Assembly: GCA_013146195.2 (NCBI GenBank)
Contig: CM028380.1
Span: 79,588,071-79,652,070 of the forward strand
Length of the DNA stretch: 64,000 bases
Direction: 5' to 3'
Source of the DNA: Codonopsis lanceolata
Lineage: Eukaryota > Streptophyta > Magnoliopsida > Asterales > Campanulaceae
Shown: piece after piece, positions 22,980-34,203 of the stretch
How positions within the stretch are numbered: the first letter of the stretch is position 1
Layout of the letters: each line of letters starts with the position of its first letter
Translations under genes and position numbers: made by a program
The notes under the pieces: generated by a model
What the model was told of the DNA's origin: nothing
What the model saw: the letters and a program-made list of their open reading frames with translations, nothing else
Databases searched by the model: none

Positions 22980-23228
22980 AAGGCGAGGAGGTTTTGAAGG
23001 CATTAGAGCCTGGCCTCTCCTCAGCTAGGCGAGGAGGTTTTTGAAGACATTAGAGCCTGACCTCTCCTCAGCTAGGCGAGGAGGGTTTTTTGAAGGCATT
23101 AGAGTCTGGCCTCTCCTCGGCTAGGCGAGGAGGTTTTGAAGGCATTAGAGCCTGGCCTCTCCTCGGCTAGGCGAGGAGGTTTTGAAGGCATTAAAGTCTG
23201 GCCTCTCCTCGACTAGGCGAAGAGGTTT
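22980..23228. repeat. ~50 bp minisatellite between aORF and integrase
   Basis: Five units with core GGCGAGGAGGTTTTGAAGGC, ATTAGAGCCTGG and CCTCTCCTC(A/G)GCTA. Each unit junction is a near-palindrome (CTCTCCTC-GGCTA-GGCGAGGAG) that could fold on either strand. It lies exactly between the 3' ends of two converging coding regions. Tandem arrays in the 3' region of Tat elements are known and can seed satellites. Confidence 0.85.
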
Positions 23229-23308
23229 CAAAGTTTTTAGTGTTAAGTGCAGAGTGTGTAGAAGACATATTTTTACTAAGACTTCTCCTTTAAACAAAAA
23301 TAAGTAAA

Positions 23309-24459
23309 TTATTGGTAGTATATTTTCAAGTGGTCTGAATGCCATGGGTTTTTTAGGGGGGTTCCGTCTGGTTTTGCGAGCCTGTAGGTTTCAGCCCAGA
23401 TGATGCTCGTGACCTGGAATGGTCCTTCCCAGTTGGGAGAGAGCTTGTTTCTTCCTGGCTTGTTTCCAGTGACCTCAATTTTTCTCAGCACTAGGTCGTC
23501 GATCGAAAATGTGCGAGGATTTATTCTTTTGTCATGATGAACCTTGGCGAGCTTTTTGTAGTTGATGGCTTTTAGCCTAGCTTCCAACCTTCTTTCTTCA
23601 AGGTAGTCAAGGTCTAGCTTCCTTGACTCAGTGTTGGTTTCTTCATTGAAGTGGATGACTCTTTTCGTAGGTAGGGCCATGGCCTCGGTCCCAAAGGTAA
23701 AGGAAAACAGTGTTTCTTCTGTTAAGCCTCGACATGATGTTATGATAGCCCATAGAACGGCGGGAAGCTCCTCGAGCCAAGCACCTTTCTTCTCATCTAG
23801 CCTTCTTTTCAGGGCATAGAGGAGTTGTTTGTTTCATGCCTCTGCTTGACCATTTCCTAGTGGGTGTGCTGCTAAGGACTTCCAATGGCGGACCCCTTTT
23901 TCCTCGCAACTTGTTGTGAATCTGCTGGAGAATTGCGTGCCATGGTCCGACACGATTGCCCTTGGTACTCCATATCTACACCAGATGTTGTCACGAATGA
24001 AGTCGATGGCCCTTTGTTCGGTGATGCTTGCTAAGGGGCCTTGCTTCGATCCATTTTGTAAAGTAGTCTACTGCCACTATTACAAATTTGTTCTTGCCCT
24101 TTGCTAGAGGGAATGGCCCGATCAGATCGAGTCCCCACATGTCGAATGGCCATGCTGCTACTACGGGGGTTTAGGGGTGTCGAAGGTAGTCTTGGGATGT
24201 TTGCGAATTTTTGACATTTGTCGCATTTTCGAGCATATACCTCGGCGTCATTCCTCAATGTGGGCCAATAGTACCCATGAAAGATGATTCTATCGGCCAA
24301 CGTTCGATCTCCCGGGTGACTTCCACATACCCCTCCATGTACCTCGGCCAGCAGTCCTTGTGTGAATTCTGGGCGAACACACCTTAGGAGAGGCTTTGTG
24401 AAAGATCGTCTATACAGTATATCCCCGATTACTGTGTATCTGGCTGACCTTCTCACCAT
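23309..24459 (-). pseudogene. Integrase of the Tat element
   Basis: 24459-24031 carries the N-terminal zinc-binding region (H-GGVCGSHPG-H-like start, YYWPTLRNDA, CDKCQKFA) and then enters the catalytic core out of frame. 23680-23309 is the C-terminal region: KR..HFNEETN, RRLEARLKA, NWEGPFQV and a DHLKIYYQ end. The core between is interrupted by stops. In the minus-strand order it should follow RNase H directly, but the solo LTR 24582-26354 separates them. Confidence 0.85.
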
Positions 24460-24919
24460 AGCCCATCCTTGCTCTTTGTCGCTGGGTAATGCTCCTTGGT
24501 CGATGTATTTTTTGATATCGTTGATCCAACATGTTGTGGCTTGTTATATCATCATTATTTTTTCTTTATAAATGGCCAGGGTGTAGACACCCCAATTTCG
24601 TACCCCTGGTATGTGACTGACATAAAATATCAAGAACTGTTAAAACTTAACAAATGTCAAGTTGCGAGTCAAAATGCGAAAGGAAAAGCAGGATGCGCTA
24701 AATGGCTGAACCGTGGGGGTAAAGTGCAAAAATCAAACTTCCAAAGCAGTCTGGTGCCGCCAAAAGAACCCATGGTGCCGCACCAAGGGGTTCCTTGGCC
24801 GCACCATGGGAAGTTCCTGTGCGCTCTCTCACATTAAAATGGTACAATTTCGATTCGCAAGAGTACAAGCGGCCAATGCACGGAAACAACCGAAGAATTC
24901 CCACCGCCCTCGCCTCTAC

Positions 24920-24927
24920 TATAAATA
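24920..24927 (+). promoter_or_regulatory. TATA box of the solo LTR
   Basis: CTATAAATAAAGGG, about 340 bp from the LTR start. No other AT-rich promoter box stands out in this GC-richer part. Confidence 0.5.
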
Positions 24928-25835
24928 AAGGGTCCCGCCTCTCATTCCAGCTGCTCGCTTTACGCTGATAGAAAAATCGCAAAGCTCTACTGCGATTCCT
25001 CCGATAGGTTAGTACGAGAGGTGCGAGATAGGTGAGTGGAAGCCCCTATAGTCTCCAAACCCGTCCAAACTCGCCAAATCAAAACCCATAGGTTATAAGT
25101 GATCCCTAGCCTAGTTGTTAGGTATCCACCTCAAAACCCCAAATTCAAAAATCCCAAAATAAGTCAAGCTACTCGCCCGAGTAACGAGCTAAAAAGTCAA
25201 AACTAAGTCTAGGTTCCGCCCAATTAGAAAGGCCAAAACCTACCCAAATAAAGATGTCACTCGCCCGAGTTGATAAGCCCAAACTTCAAAAATCAAGCAC
25301 CATCCCGCCCAGCTCAAAACAAAAGACTCCTCTCCCCGGCGACGAGCGAGACACCGCCGCTCTAAAAGGTAATACCTTTAAGAGCGATTTTATCTTATTT
25401 GTATTTTTTCCCTTTTATTTATTTTTCAAAAATTGTTATTTAAATCCGCAATGTAGCCAATATAAGCCGTTGTCCGCCTCGGATTAGATTAGGAAATATT
25501 ATGTAAAAGAGTCCGTTATAATGGCCAAATATTCTTAAATGTGTCTCGTAATTATTGGAAAGAGACTACGAGTCCGTAAATAATGTAGCCACGAATGTAT
25601 CTGCTTAAATTTCCCTTGTCATAATAATACCTTATTTATTTGCTAGATAAATATAACAATGAGCATACTTCAGCCAAAAACGTTTTGAGATCGAAGGGCG
25701 AGTTGGGTGCCTAGCACCTTCCCAACTCGTAACTTAGCCCCGAACCCGCTTTCTAAAATCTCGGTTTTCTTCGTTTTTCTTTATTTTTGCCTTAAAATAA
25801 AGATGGCGACTCTAAAACTTTCGATCCGGGGCCTC

Positions 25836-26290
25836 GTAACATTCCTCTTGCACTTTCCCGTTTCTCCCTAAAAAAGGGAGATACGGGAATGGAGGGGTGA
25901 TGCATTCTCATATCCCGGTATCCCCTAAACAAGGGATAACTTGATGCGGAAACCCATAGCTCCCATAGTGATCCTGAATGGGCCATAAGGCTATTTTTAA
26001 TAAATCCATAAGGGCGCCGCAATATCCTTTCTTGCACTTCTCTATTTTCCCTAAAGAAAACAGGGAGAATGGGAATGGAAGGGTAATGCATTCCCATATA
26101 TCTTGTTATCCCCGAAATAAGGGATAACTTGACATGGAAAACCATTAGTTCCCATTTTGGATACAAAATCCACTCAAGGCAACCGAGGCACATTCAAACG
26201 TGCTAATATAGACATCACTCCTCTCGCACTTTTGATTTCGCTCTTCCCTAAACAAGGGAGGGTGGAACGAGAGCAGGTGTCCCGTGATCC
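25836..26290. repeat. Direct repeats with hairpins inside the solo LTR
   Basis: Two full units (about 25850-25985 and 26034-26162) and a partial third (from 26225) share TTGCACTT, CCCTAAA..AAGGGAG and GGGATAACTTGA. Each contains small inverted CCCT/AGGG pairs. Confidence 0.6.
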
Positions 26291-26354
26291 GCACGCACGC
26301 CAAGCACCCCTATCCAAGCGCGCTGGGCGCTGGAGCACATCCCTGAACCTCACA

Positions 26355-27116
26355 CAGGTACTAAGGATTTCGATCCATGTTTCGAAGGAGCTCGCCGAGC
26401 TCGCCTTGGGCTATTTTGGAGAGATAATCGCCTTTTGCATTTTGAGCCCTTCATATTTGCTCCACCCCAATATTCGAATCCGGGTGAGGATGCTCGTGGC
26501 GAGCTCTTTGTATTTGTCCAGTGTTGGGTGGTTGACGTCATACTCCCCCGGAATCTGCTTCACGACGTGTTGGGAGTCGCTAAAGATCAGGATTTGAGTT
26601 GCTCCCATTTCAACAGCTAACTCGGCACCTCGCTATTAGTGCTTCAGATTCTAAGCAACATTATTCGATGCCGGAAAGTTCGCTGAGTGCTTTTGTCGAT
26701 CTCCGTCCCTTCTAGTGCCATGAGTAGGATGCCCTGCCTCCGCTTCCATTTTGCTTGATGACCCGCCTATGAACAATGTCCAGGCGTAGCCGGGTCTTTT
26801 GGACGAGCCAACTCTTGCCTGGGCACTTGTTCCTTCGTGAGGGGTTCAGGGTCTGGTGAGGGGATTTTCTCCTCTGCCGAGTCAAAGGAGGTTTCTACAA
26901 TGAAGTCTGCTATGACTTGAGCTTTAATTGATTTTCTCGGAAGGTAGATGATTGCATACTCTATCAATTCGACGCCCATCTCATCATCCTTCCCGCGACA
27001 TCCGGGTCTCAAGCAGATCCTTCGTAATGGTAGATCTGTACACCCCGATCTTATGCGCTAAGTATGGCTTTAGCTTCCTCGCCGTCATCATTAGGTGAGT
27101 ATCATTTTTTCTATCT
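26355..27116 (-). pseudogene. RNase H of the Tat element
   Basis: 27012-26770 encodes the tether region (GVELIEYAIIYLPRKSIKAQ, VIADFIVE), and 26608-26411 the later half (GATQILIFSDSQHVVKQI, LDKYKELA). Frames change between and after them. The last readable residues (DYLSKIAQGELGELL in another frame) stop at the solo LTR junction. Confidence 0.8.
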
Positions 27117-28073
27117 TCATATACCTTGTCTCGACTTCCTGAGTGCATGGGATACATAGTAGATGGGTCTTTGGTGTGCCCCTTCTTCTCGTAGTAGGAC
27201 CGATGCTATGGCTGTGTCCGTAGCCGAGAGATAGACGTAAAGTCTCTCTCTTGGTACGGGGCAGCTGAGCAAGGGTAGACTACCGATATACTTTTTGAGC
27301 TCGGTAAAGGCGAGGTCGCATTCCTCATTCCACATGAATTTCTTTGCTCCTCTTAAGACTTTGAAGAAGGGGAGACTTTTTTCTGCCGATCTTGAGATGA
27401 ACCTTCCTAGGGCCATAATTCTTCCGTTCAACTGTTGCACTTGCTTGATGCAATTTGGGGCTTTCATTTCAGTCAATGCTTTAATTTTTTTGGGGCTTGC
27501 CTCTATTCCTCGTTCATTCACCATGTACCCCATAAATTTTCCTCCTGTTATGCCGAAGGCACACTTGGTGGGATTAAGCTTCATTTTGTTTTTTCTGAGG
27601 TTTGTAAATGTTTCTCTGAGGTCGTCGATGTGGTTGGATTCCCTGGTTTTGATCACCATATCATCTATATAGGCCTCGACGTTTCTTCCCAACTGATCCC
27701 TGAAAACCTTGTTCACCATTCGCTGGTAGGTGGCGCCTGCATTCTTTAGGCCAAACGGCATCATGTTGTAGCAGTAAAGAGCGACTGCTGCTCGAAAGGC
27801 CGTGTTTCGTTGATCATCTTTCCACATTCTAATCTGGTGGTATCTCGAATAGGCGTCCACGAAGCTCAAAATTTTGTAACCCGAGATAGAATCAATCAGT
27901 TGATCTATCCTCGGTAGTGGATACCAATCTTTTGGGCATGCCTCGTTCAAATTGGTGAAATCGACGCATATTCTCCACTTCCCATTATTCTTCTTCACCA
28001 TCATCACATTTGTAATCCACGTGGGGTAATGGATTTCTTTTATGATTTCAAATTTGGCCATCTCTTCTTTCAT
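27117..28073 (-). pseudogene. Reverse transcriptase of the Tat element
   Basis: 318 codons remain open. In order: KKNNGKWRICVDFTNLNEAC, PKDWYPLPRIDQLID, FVDAYSRYHQIRM, MPFGLKNAGATYQRMVNKVF, the catalytic YIDDMVIKT and the thumb region. The replacement of Gly by Arg in FVDAYSRYHQI (usually SGYNQI-like) is normal variation in Tat. It is the best preserved domain; upstream continuity with protease is lost by frameshift near 28075. Confidence 0.92.
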
Positions 28074-28074
28074 T

Positions 28075-29000
28075 GCCTCTTGCTTTTCTGGGAGATGTAC
28101 CTCGCTTTGCTGGATGGGTGAAAATGTCGTCTATGCTCAATCGATGAACCGCTACCTCTTCGGCTATGCCTTCCATGTCCTCGGCTTTCCACGCAAAGAT
28201 GTCTGTGTTACTTCTTAAGAATTCAATGATTGATCTCTGTTCCTCGCCTGCTATTTCCATTCCCACTTTGATTTTTTGGTCGGGGTAGTTGAAGTTGATG
28301 ATGATCTCTTTGACGTCCTCCAAAGGTTGTAATACTGGGTGGTCTCGTATATCGAGGCTGTCAATTTCAGTTTTTCTGCCCTCGTCCGAAGGTCCCTTTT
28401 TGGTGCGAGCTGGTCTCCCCGACCCGCCTTGATTGCTATTGGGTGGAGATTTCTCCGTTGAGTCCTCGAGCTCGCTTGACAACATGCTCGTCCTCCCTCT
28501 GCTCGGCCTCTTCAATCTTTTTTCCGCCTCTCTCTTCTTGTTTATGAGGTATTCTAGTGTAGTTTTTAAGGCCATTTTTAGGATTCCTACCTCACTCGAG
28601 CTCATGTATTTGACCCTTTGTGTGCCATGGAAGCAACCATTCGAAATTTTGCTCGAGACGGTCGAAAATGGCGTTATATGGTGATGGGAGGTCAAGGACT
28701 AGAAGGTGATTTCTTCGCTTCTAGCGTTGTCTCCTCCCTAGGTCAACTTTGAGAGCTACTTGCCTTTTGCCGACACTTTATGGCCCGTGAATCCTTCCAA
28801 TTGATTCAACTCGTGAGGTGAGAATCACCGAGCCCTAGTGCTAGAAAGCATTTGTTATACATCACGCTCTTCCTCACAAGATGTATCTACCAACACTCTT
28901 TTGACGAGAGGTTGTTGTGGATCCCAATTTGCAAGGTTAATGGATGTTGCCGAGTCCGAGCCAGATTAACGGCTAGTTCGGTATCTTTGAACACCATTTC
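28075..29000 (-). pseudogene. Protease and pre-RT linker of the Tat element
   Basis: A minus-strand RVLVDTSCEEE at about 28870-28905 sits where Ty3/gypsy proteases have LVD(T/P)GSS. The Gly of the catalytic triplet appears as Ser, so activity would be lost. The linker ORF 28695-28048 is charged and ends with EEVAVHRLSIDD, the usual approach to RT in Tat pol. Confidence 0.65.
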
Positions 29001-29512
29001 ATGCTCAATGACCCTTTCATCATGACCGAGTTATTCAAGCTATTGATCGCATTTTCCAATTGTACGATACTCGAGCCTCTTCTGGATGGAATTGACCACC
29101 GGTCTATCATTTGGTCAGCCGATTGTCGCCTCCTGAGCCCTCGGTCCCGAGCGATTGTTTGGCTCTCGTGCTTTGAATCTCCGATCTTCTCGTTGATGAC
29201 CCGTTGTATAGCTTTTTGAGCGGATGCACTCTTCCGTTAAGTGGTCGATCTCATTGTGGAAGGCGATTTTTTCAAATTTCGGTCTCGAGGGGTGATTTCA
29301 TGGGGTATGGTGGTCCGATCTTGTTTTTCGTCAGAGAACATTCATGATGTGTTCCCTTGATGCATTAAGAGGGGTAAATCCTCTAACTCGTTGTCTCGCC
29401 TTGGGCCCCCGATTTCACCGATGAACTTTGCACCTCGTTCTTCCTCCCTCTTCCTTGCGAGTGGACCTCGGCCTGTCAAGCCCTTCCTTGGCCTTTTCCT
29501 TTGTAACCCTTG

Positions 29513-30864
29513 TCATGGTGAGTGGTCGGCGGCGTTAGTTACGCTGAAGAGGACATGACTAGTCACGAGTTTGTGGCGGTCGTGGGTTGCTCGCCATCCA
29601 AAGGTTGAGCCACTCGTCTTTAAGAACATCTCGCCAATTGTGTCCCGAGGTCTCATGAGCAGCTCGGTCCGGAAATTTCCTCGCAGCAGGCCAGCTCTGA
29701 AGCACATTCTTACCGAGGTATCAGGGATGTCCGGGATTTGATCTAGGACTTCCTTAAAACGGGACATGTACGAGAGCACCGTTTTTCCAAGCTCTTGCTT
29801 CACACTGCACAAGTCCGTCTCGCTTTTGGGGGAGGGCACCTGGAGGCGAACTTTTCAGAAGGCCCCTTTGAAGTCATCCCAACATGTGATGGAGTCATGG
29901 GCTAGCCCATTGTACCATTTGGTCTTGCTTTTTCGTGGTCCTTGTAAACACTAGATACCATATGTCATCGAGCCTAGTTGCAATGATCATTTTTAGTTCG
30001 AACACTGACACGTGATCCAGGGCAATCGTGGTTGTAACCTTCAAAGTATGAGGTTTTTACTTTTGAAGGTACTGTCACTTCCCTGATTTGCTTTATGAAA
30101 GGGCCCCCTATCTTTTTGATGTCTGCGTTTATTCCAGTGCTCTGTCGAGCTTCCAATTTTTCCATCCATGCCCTTATCTCGGCATCCGTCATGGGTTTAT
30201 CGCCTTGCGCCGAGCCTATCGCCGGTGTGGGCGTCCTGTTGGCCCCCACATTCGCCTAAGGTTCCTCGATTTCTTCTTCGGCTACGTTTCTTATTAGGGA
30301 TCCCAAGCGAGGCTCCTTAGCGAGCTGGCGGGAAGGGTGTGGTGATTTGGAAGGACCTTTATTGGTTGAGGTCTGAGCCCACAGCTGAGACTCTCCTTCT
30401 TCGCTGCGAGCCGGGCGATTTTCTGTTTCGGGGGGGAACCTTAGACGAGAATGGATGCTCATCATCAATCCCTCGGCGGCCACTCTTTTTCCGAGCCTTC
30501 ATTTGACGTTGGTAGTGAACTTCGCCTTTTTGGGTTTTGTTGTTCCCATCCTTTGCCAGATCGAATTGGAGCAAGCATGTATGCTATGCACGTTGATCAC
30601 GGGTCCTGGATCAGGGATTCGGGTCACTTGTCGTAGCTCGTGCATCCTGGCCTCGGCCTCCTGTATCTTGGTGTAGAGGGTTCGCTGGTGCACCCAATAC
30701 GCGTATTCTCTGTCGATTTGATCTTGAGTCATAGGATTCTTGGTTTTAGTGGGGGGTTGCTCCTCCTCCCCATGGGCCTTTGAGGACTCGATGTCCGTGA
30801 AGCGACCATCCCTGGGGTCGGCCTCTACCTCTTTGTTCTTATCGCTGGAGATTTGTTTTGCCAT
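29513..30864 (-). pseudogene. Gag of the Tat element
   Basis: Starts MAKQISSDKNKEVEA at 30864. The capsid part is best seen at 29839-29513 (ETDLCSVKQ, ETVLSYMSRF-like GKTVLSYMSRFKEVLDQI, CFRAGLLRGNF), which matches the retrotransposon gag domain. Several frameshifts lie between (30484-30256 and 30249-29974 are pieces). No clear zinc knuckle survives. Confidence 0.75.
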
Positions 30865-31088
30865 TGTGAGCCTCCTCTGAGCCCTGACCGACACTTCGGG
30901 TACCGAGGGGTCAGAGTCTTGCCTCGTCGAGAGAGTATGACCTTTCGTACCTCTTCCCTCGTTGTGCCCCACGAGCTCTTTTTCTGGGTGATTTGATGCA
31001 GCGGGGGTGATGTTTTTGGAGGCTTACTTCTTGGATTTCACCATCTCTTCTCGTTCGTGGACACGGTATGGCTGAGAAACTTAGCGCG

Positions 31089-31106
31089 TTCCCGGCAACG
31101 GAACCA
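31089..31106 (-). other. Primer binding site of the Tat element
   Basis: Minus strand TGGTTCCGTTGCCGGGAA, a few bases inside the 5' LTR. It fits the plant tRNA-Asp 3' end with mismatches at TT (usually GC) and near the end, consistent with an aged copy. Confidence 0.7.
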
Positions 31107-31109
31107 AAG

Positions 31110-31762
31110 TAATCACGCAAAATCTGTGGTGACCTTGTCGTTTTGTCCACGTAAGAAGCAAAGGTGGCTGGTTATGCTTGTTCCTGAATTGTAACCTGCA
31201 TAAGACAAACAAAACGTTGTTAAGGAGTCGGGGATGCCCCGACTAGAACCCTCCGGCGTGAGAGTAAGGTTTCCGGTATGGTTTATAATAAATGTGTCAT
31301 AATACTGGTTGTTCAGATAAGTGAATGTGATAAGCGAATTAGGATATCTGAAAGGAGACCTTTTTTTCAACAATGGGGAATGTCTCCTAATTATACCTGA
31401 TTGGCCTTATGAGGTGGCAGCTTTTGATAGGGGAGCATGTTGCGACTGGTAATAAATGGTCTGCAGCCCTATCAGGGATGATTGGGCTGGGCGCTGTCGG
31501 GAGTTGGTGATTGCGTGTGTCAGTTTCTTCAGGCCTTGGGAAGCTTCCTGTCAGGTCCGATGATCATTGACTCTTTCGTTGAGGCCGAGTGGTCTGAGGG
31601 CAATGGATCGCAATTCGTTTCTTACCTCGACTCAATTGTTCTACGAAGTATTTTTGCCGAGCTCGCATTGGCTCGTCTGTCTCGCTGGTCCTGTTGCCGG
31701 TCTTTGTCATGAGTGGGTCCCATAATGATGCCGAGGAGGATTTTCGAGGTTTCATCCTTTCA
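31110..31762 (-). repeat. 5' LTR of the Tat element
   Basis: Aligns with 18123-18825 at both ends and over the middle, but 31592-31700 is unrelated to the corresponding part of the 3' LTR. The inner end is TAATCACG rather than TGATCACG. Confidence 0.88.
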
Positions 31763-32324
31763 ACATTAACAATATGGGGTGAGTTGTAATATGGAAAGAA
31801 AAATAGGGAATTAAAACTTGATAACTACTCACAAATTTAAATGTGATGATGAATCCTATTTATACCTGATTGGCCTTATGAGGTGGCAGCTTTTGATAGG
31901 GGAGCATGTTGCGACTGGTAATAAATGGTCTGCAGCCCTATCAGGGATGATTGGGCTGGACGCTGTCAGGGAGTTGGTGATTGCGTGTGTCAGTTTCTTC
32001 AGGTCTTGGGAAGCTTCCTGTCAGGTCCGATGATCATTGACTCTTTCGTTGAGGCCGAGTGGTCTGAGGGCAATGGATCGCAATTCGTTTCTTACCTCGA
32101 CTCAATTGTTCTACGAAGTATTTTTGCCGAGCTCGCATTGGCTCGTCTGTCTCGCTGGTCCTGTTGCCGGTCTTTGTCATGAGTGGGTCCCATAATGATG
32201 CCGAGGAGGATTTTCGAGGTTTCATCCTTTCAACATTAGCAATATGGGGTGAGTTGTAACATGGAAAGAAAAATAGGGAATTAAAACTTGATAACTATTC
32301 ACAAATTTAAATGTGATGATGAAT
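31386..32324. repeat. Tandem 470 bp duplication of 5' LTR edge plus flank
   Basis: Units 31386-31854 and 31855-32324 are nearly identical (a handful of single changes). Each holds the outer ~377 bp of the 5' LTR and ~92 bp of flanking DNA ending TGATGATGAAT. Because the flank is included, the duplication came after the element inserted. It also duplicates the apparent ORFs at 31482-31712 and 31925-32182, which are not genes. Confidence 0.95.
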
Positions 32325-32879
32325 CTCAACCATTAAATGTTTTATGATAATTTAATCTTAACCTCTGAATAGTCCTAGTCAATTATCTAGCTGTTTTATA
32401 ATATAGATAATTTCACTGCTAATAGCTAATTTGTAATGTTCAATTACCGATAATTTTGCTATAACGAATAGTGAATTCACCAAATGAAAAAATGTTTAAC
32501 TAGAAAAATACTTAAATAAAAAAGATATTTAAAGGAAAAGTTTAGATAAAATCTTTATAACAGACCTAGAATCTTATTTTATTAATTTTAACTAATGTCT
32601 CCTACATTATTTTTACCGATGGTGCTCTACCATAAAAGGTCCAAAAAGATGTGACTTGTTGTATGGCATCGTGTTTAAAAAGAACTTTTAATGAATTACT
32701 CCTTTTATTTCAATCAAAAGATACACCTTAAATTTTGAGGGGTTAACTTGATTATAGTTTGATTGGCGATTTAAATAGAATTTCTCAAATGTAATTATCC
32801 ATAATATTGTTGACATTGTTTTTAGTAAATGAGAGTTTATTCCCTAAAACATAAGTAAAATATACTTTAGAAAATGGAG
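32325..32879. other. AT-rich spacer
   Basis: I see no gene, repeat terminus or regulatory element here. Confidence 0.5.
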
Positions 32880-33063
32880 TACTCCCTCCGTCCATAGTTT
32901 ACTTTAAAACTCATGTATATGTGATTCATAATTAAAATAAGATGAAAAAGTAAAGATAAAGTGGTAAAAATATTGTCCTAAAAATAAAAGTTTCAAACAA
33001 GATAATTATTTTGAGACATATGAAAAAAGAAAATAGGATAATAATTTGGGAACGGATGGAGTA
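32880..33063. mobile_element. Stowaway-like MITE
   Basis: TACTCCCTCCGTCCATAG at left and GGAACGGATGGAGTA at right, within TA target sites; 184 bp. Confidence 0.8.
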
Positions 33064-33141
33064 ATATATTGTACAAATAAATGATGAAGAGTTAAGTATC
33101 TGTGAGACTTTATTTTCACTTCATGATACATAAGATTTTAA

Positions 33142-33394
33142 GGGCTTGTTTGGTAGTTGGACAATGATAAACAGTATTATTAATCACAGTATTATCAGTG
33201 TCCTCGCTATTAATCCTCACTTGTATATCTGGGCTAGTTTTGAAATTAAAAATATTAATCTCAATTTTTTTAGTGAGGGCACTAATAATATCATCATCCC
33301 TCTGGTATTAATAGTGGGGGAATAATGACTTTATCTGGATAACTCGTATTATTAATACCGACCACTTATTACGTACCAAACATCAGAAAACACC
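33142..33394. mobile_element. Small Tourist-like MITE
   Basis: Left GGGCTTGTTTGGTAG; at right the minus strand has GATGTTTGGTACG. TAA flanks both sides (33139-33141, 33395-33397). The ends match imperfectly. Confidence 0.5.
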
Positions 33395-33520
33395 TAAGTT
33401 TACTAAAGTTGATCAACAAATTGAACATGAATAACTCATAATCGCAGAACATACCATCCTCTCAAGTTTCCATTGGGGAAAAAAATTACATATTCTTTTA
33501 CCAAGTGAAATTCAATCTTA

Positions 33521-34203
33521 GGTTCCGTTTGTTTCACGAAAAATGATTTTCGGAAAATAAAAAGATTTTATTTTCAAGTGTTTGGTAATTTTATGAAAAT
33601 ATACCAGAAAATATTTTCGGGCATTTGGCAAACGCACAGAAAATATTACGGAAAACAATATATAAATAAATACAAAAGGTATATTCTAATATTAATGCAC
33701 ATATTGAATATAAAATAGTGTTAAATTTTAAATAATTTTCTTTTAATAATCTTTTACTTATCATTAATGGTGTCAAATCAATAAGGTCCATCTTTTTTCA
33801 ATCTCATAAATACAAATAAAAAATTAATAATTGATATGAAAAAATGTCTTAAAAAATAAAATGGATAATATTTGAGACGTCCTTAGATAATATAATGGAC
33901 ACTAATTTATAAATAATGTACACAAACTCTATTTTTATTTCTAAACAATTTATTTGTTAAGTGAAATATTATATGTACATAAATATGTGTAATTGTAGAA
34001 AAACACATAAGGATGCTCGAACATTCGAAAAATGACTTACGACAAATAAATCCGTAAGTCATTTTCTGAAAAATAAGGCTTCATTTTCTGTTAACTCATA
34101 AAAACTTTTACGTTGATTACATTTTCCTAAGATTACCAAACACCAGAAAATTAAAAAAAAAAACGTTTTGCTATAAGTTATTTTCCATAAAACAAACGGA
34201 GTC
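33521..34203. mobile_element. Tourist-like MITE next to copy 2
   Basis: Left GGTTCCGTTTGTTTCACG, right (minus) GACTCCGTTTGTTTTATGG, with TTA target repeats at 33518-33520 and 34204-34206. The interior is homologous to 36923-37634 but clearly more diverged. It ends 38 bp before the duplicated segment. Confidence 0.75.

Larger units (their letters stand above)
24582..26354 (+). mobile_element. Solo LTR nested in the Tat element
   Basis: Starts TGTAGACACCCCAATTTCG and ends CCTCACA, flanked by CAGGG (24577-24581) and CAGGT (26355-26359), a 5 bp target duplication with one change. It carries no coding region. TATAAATA at 24920-24927 on the plus strand marks its promoter, giving a long transcribed part. 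It separates RNase H from integrase and has the opposite orientation to its host. Unequal recombination between two LTRs of a different gypsy element would explain it. Confidence 0.75.
18123..31762 (-). mobile_element. Tat-lineage Ty3/gypsy LTR retrotransposon
   Basis: LTRs are at 18123-18825 (3') and 31110-31762 (5'), both TG..CA type except that the 5' LTR inner end is TA. The PBS lies at 31089-31106 and the PPT at 18826-18842. The internal order on the minus strand is gag, protease, RT, RNase H, integrase; after integrase come a minisatellite and an antisense ORF (+ strand). This order, the YIDD RT box and the extra antisense ORF identify the Tat group. Length is 13.6 kb, of which 1.77 kb is a nested solo LTR. 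Every coding part has stops or frameshifts. No 5 bp target duplication is visible: AATAC precedes 18123 and ACATT follows 31762. Confidence 0.9.

Noticed and set aside
22980..23228. CRISPR-like array
   Set aside because: Units are contiguous without unique spacers and the genome is a plant nuclear one; it is a minisatellite in a retrotransposon.
31482..32225. Duplicated ORF pairs on both strands
   Set aside because: They lie within the LTR and are identical only because of the 470 bp tandem duplication.
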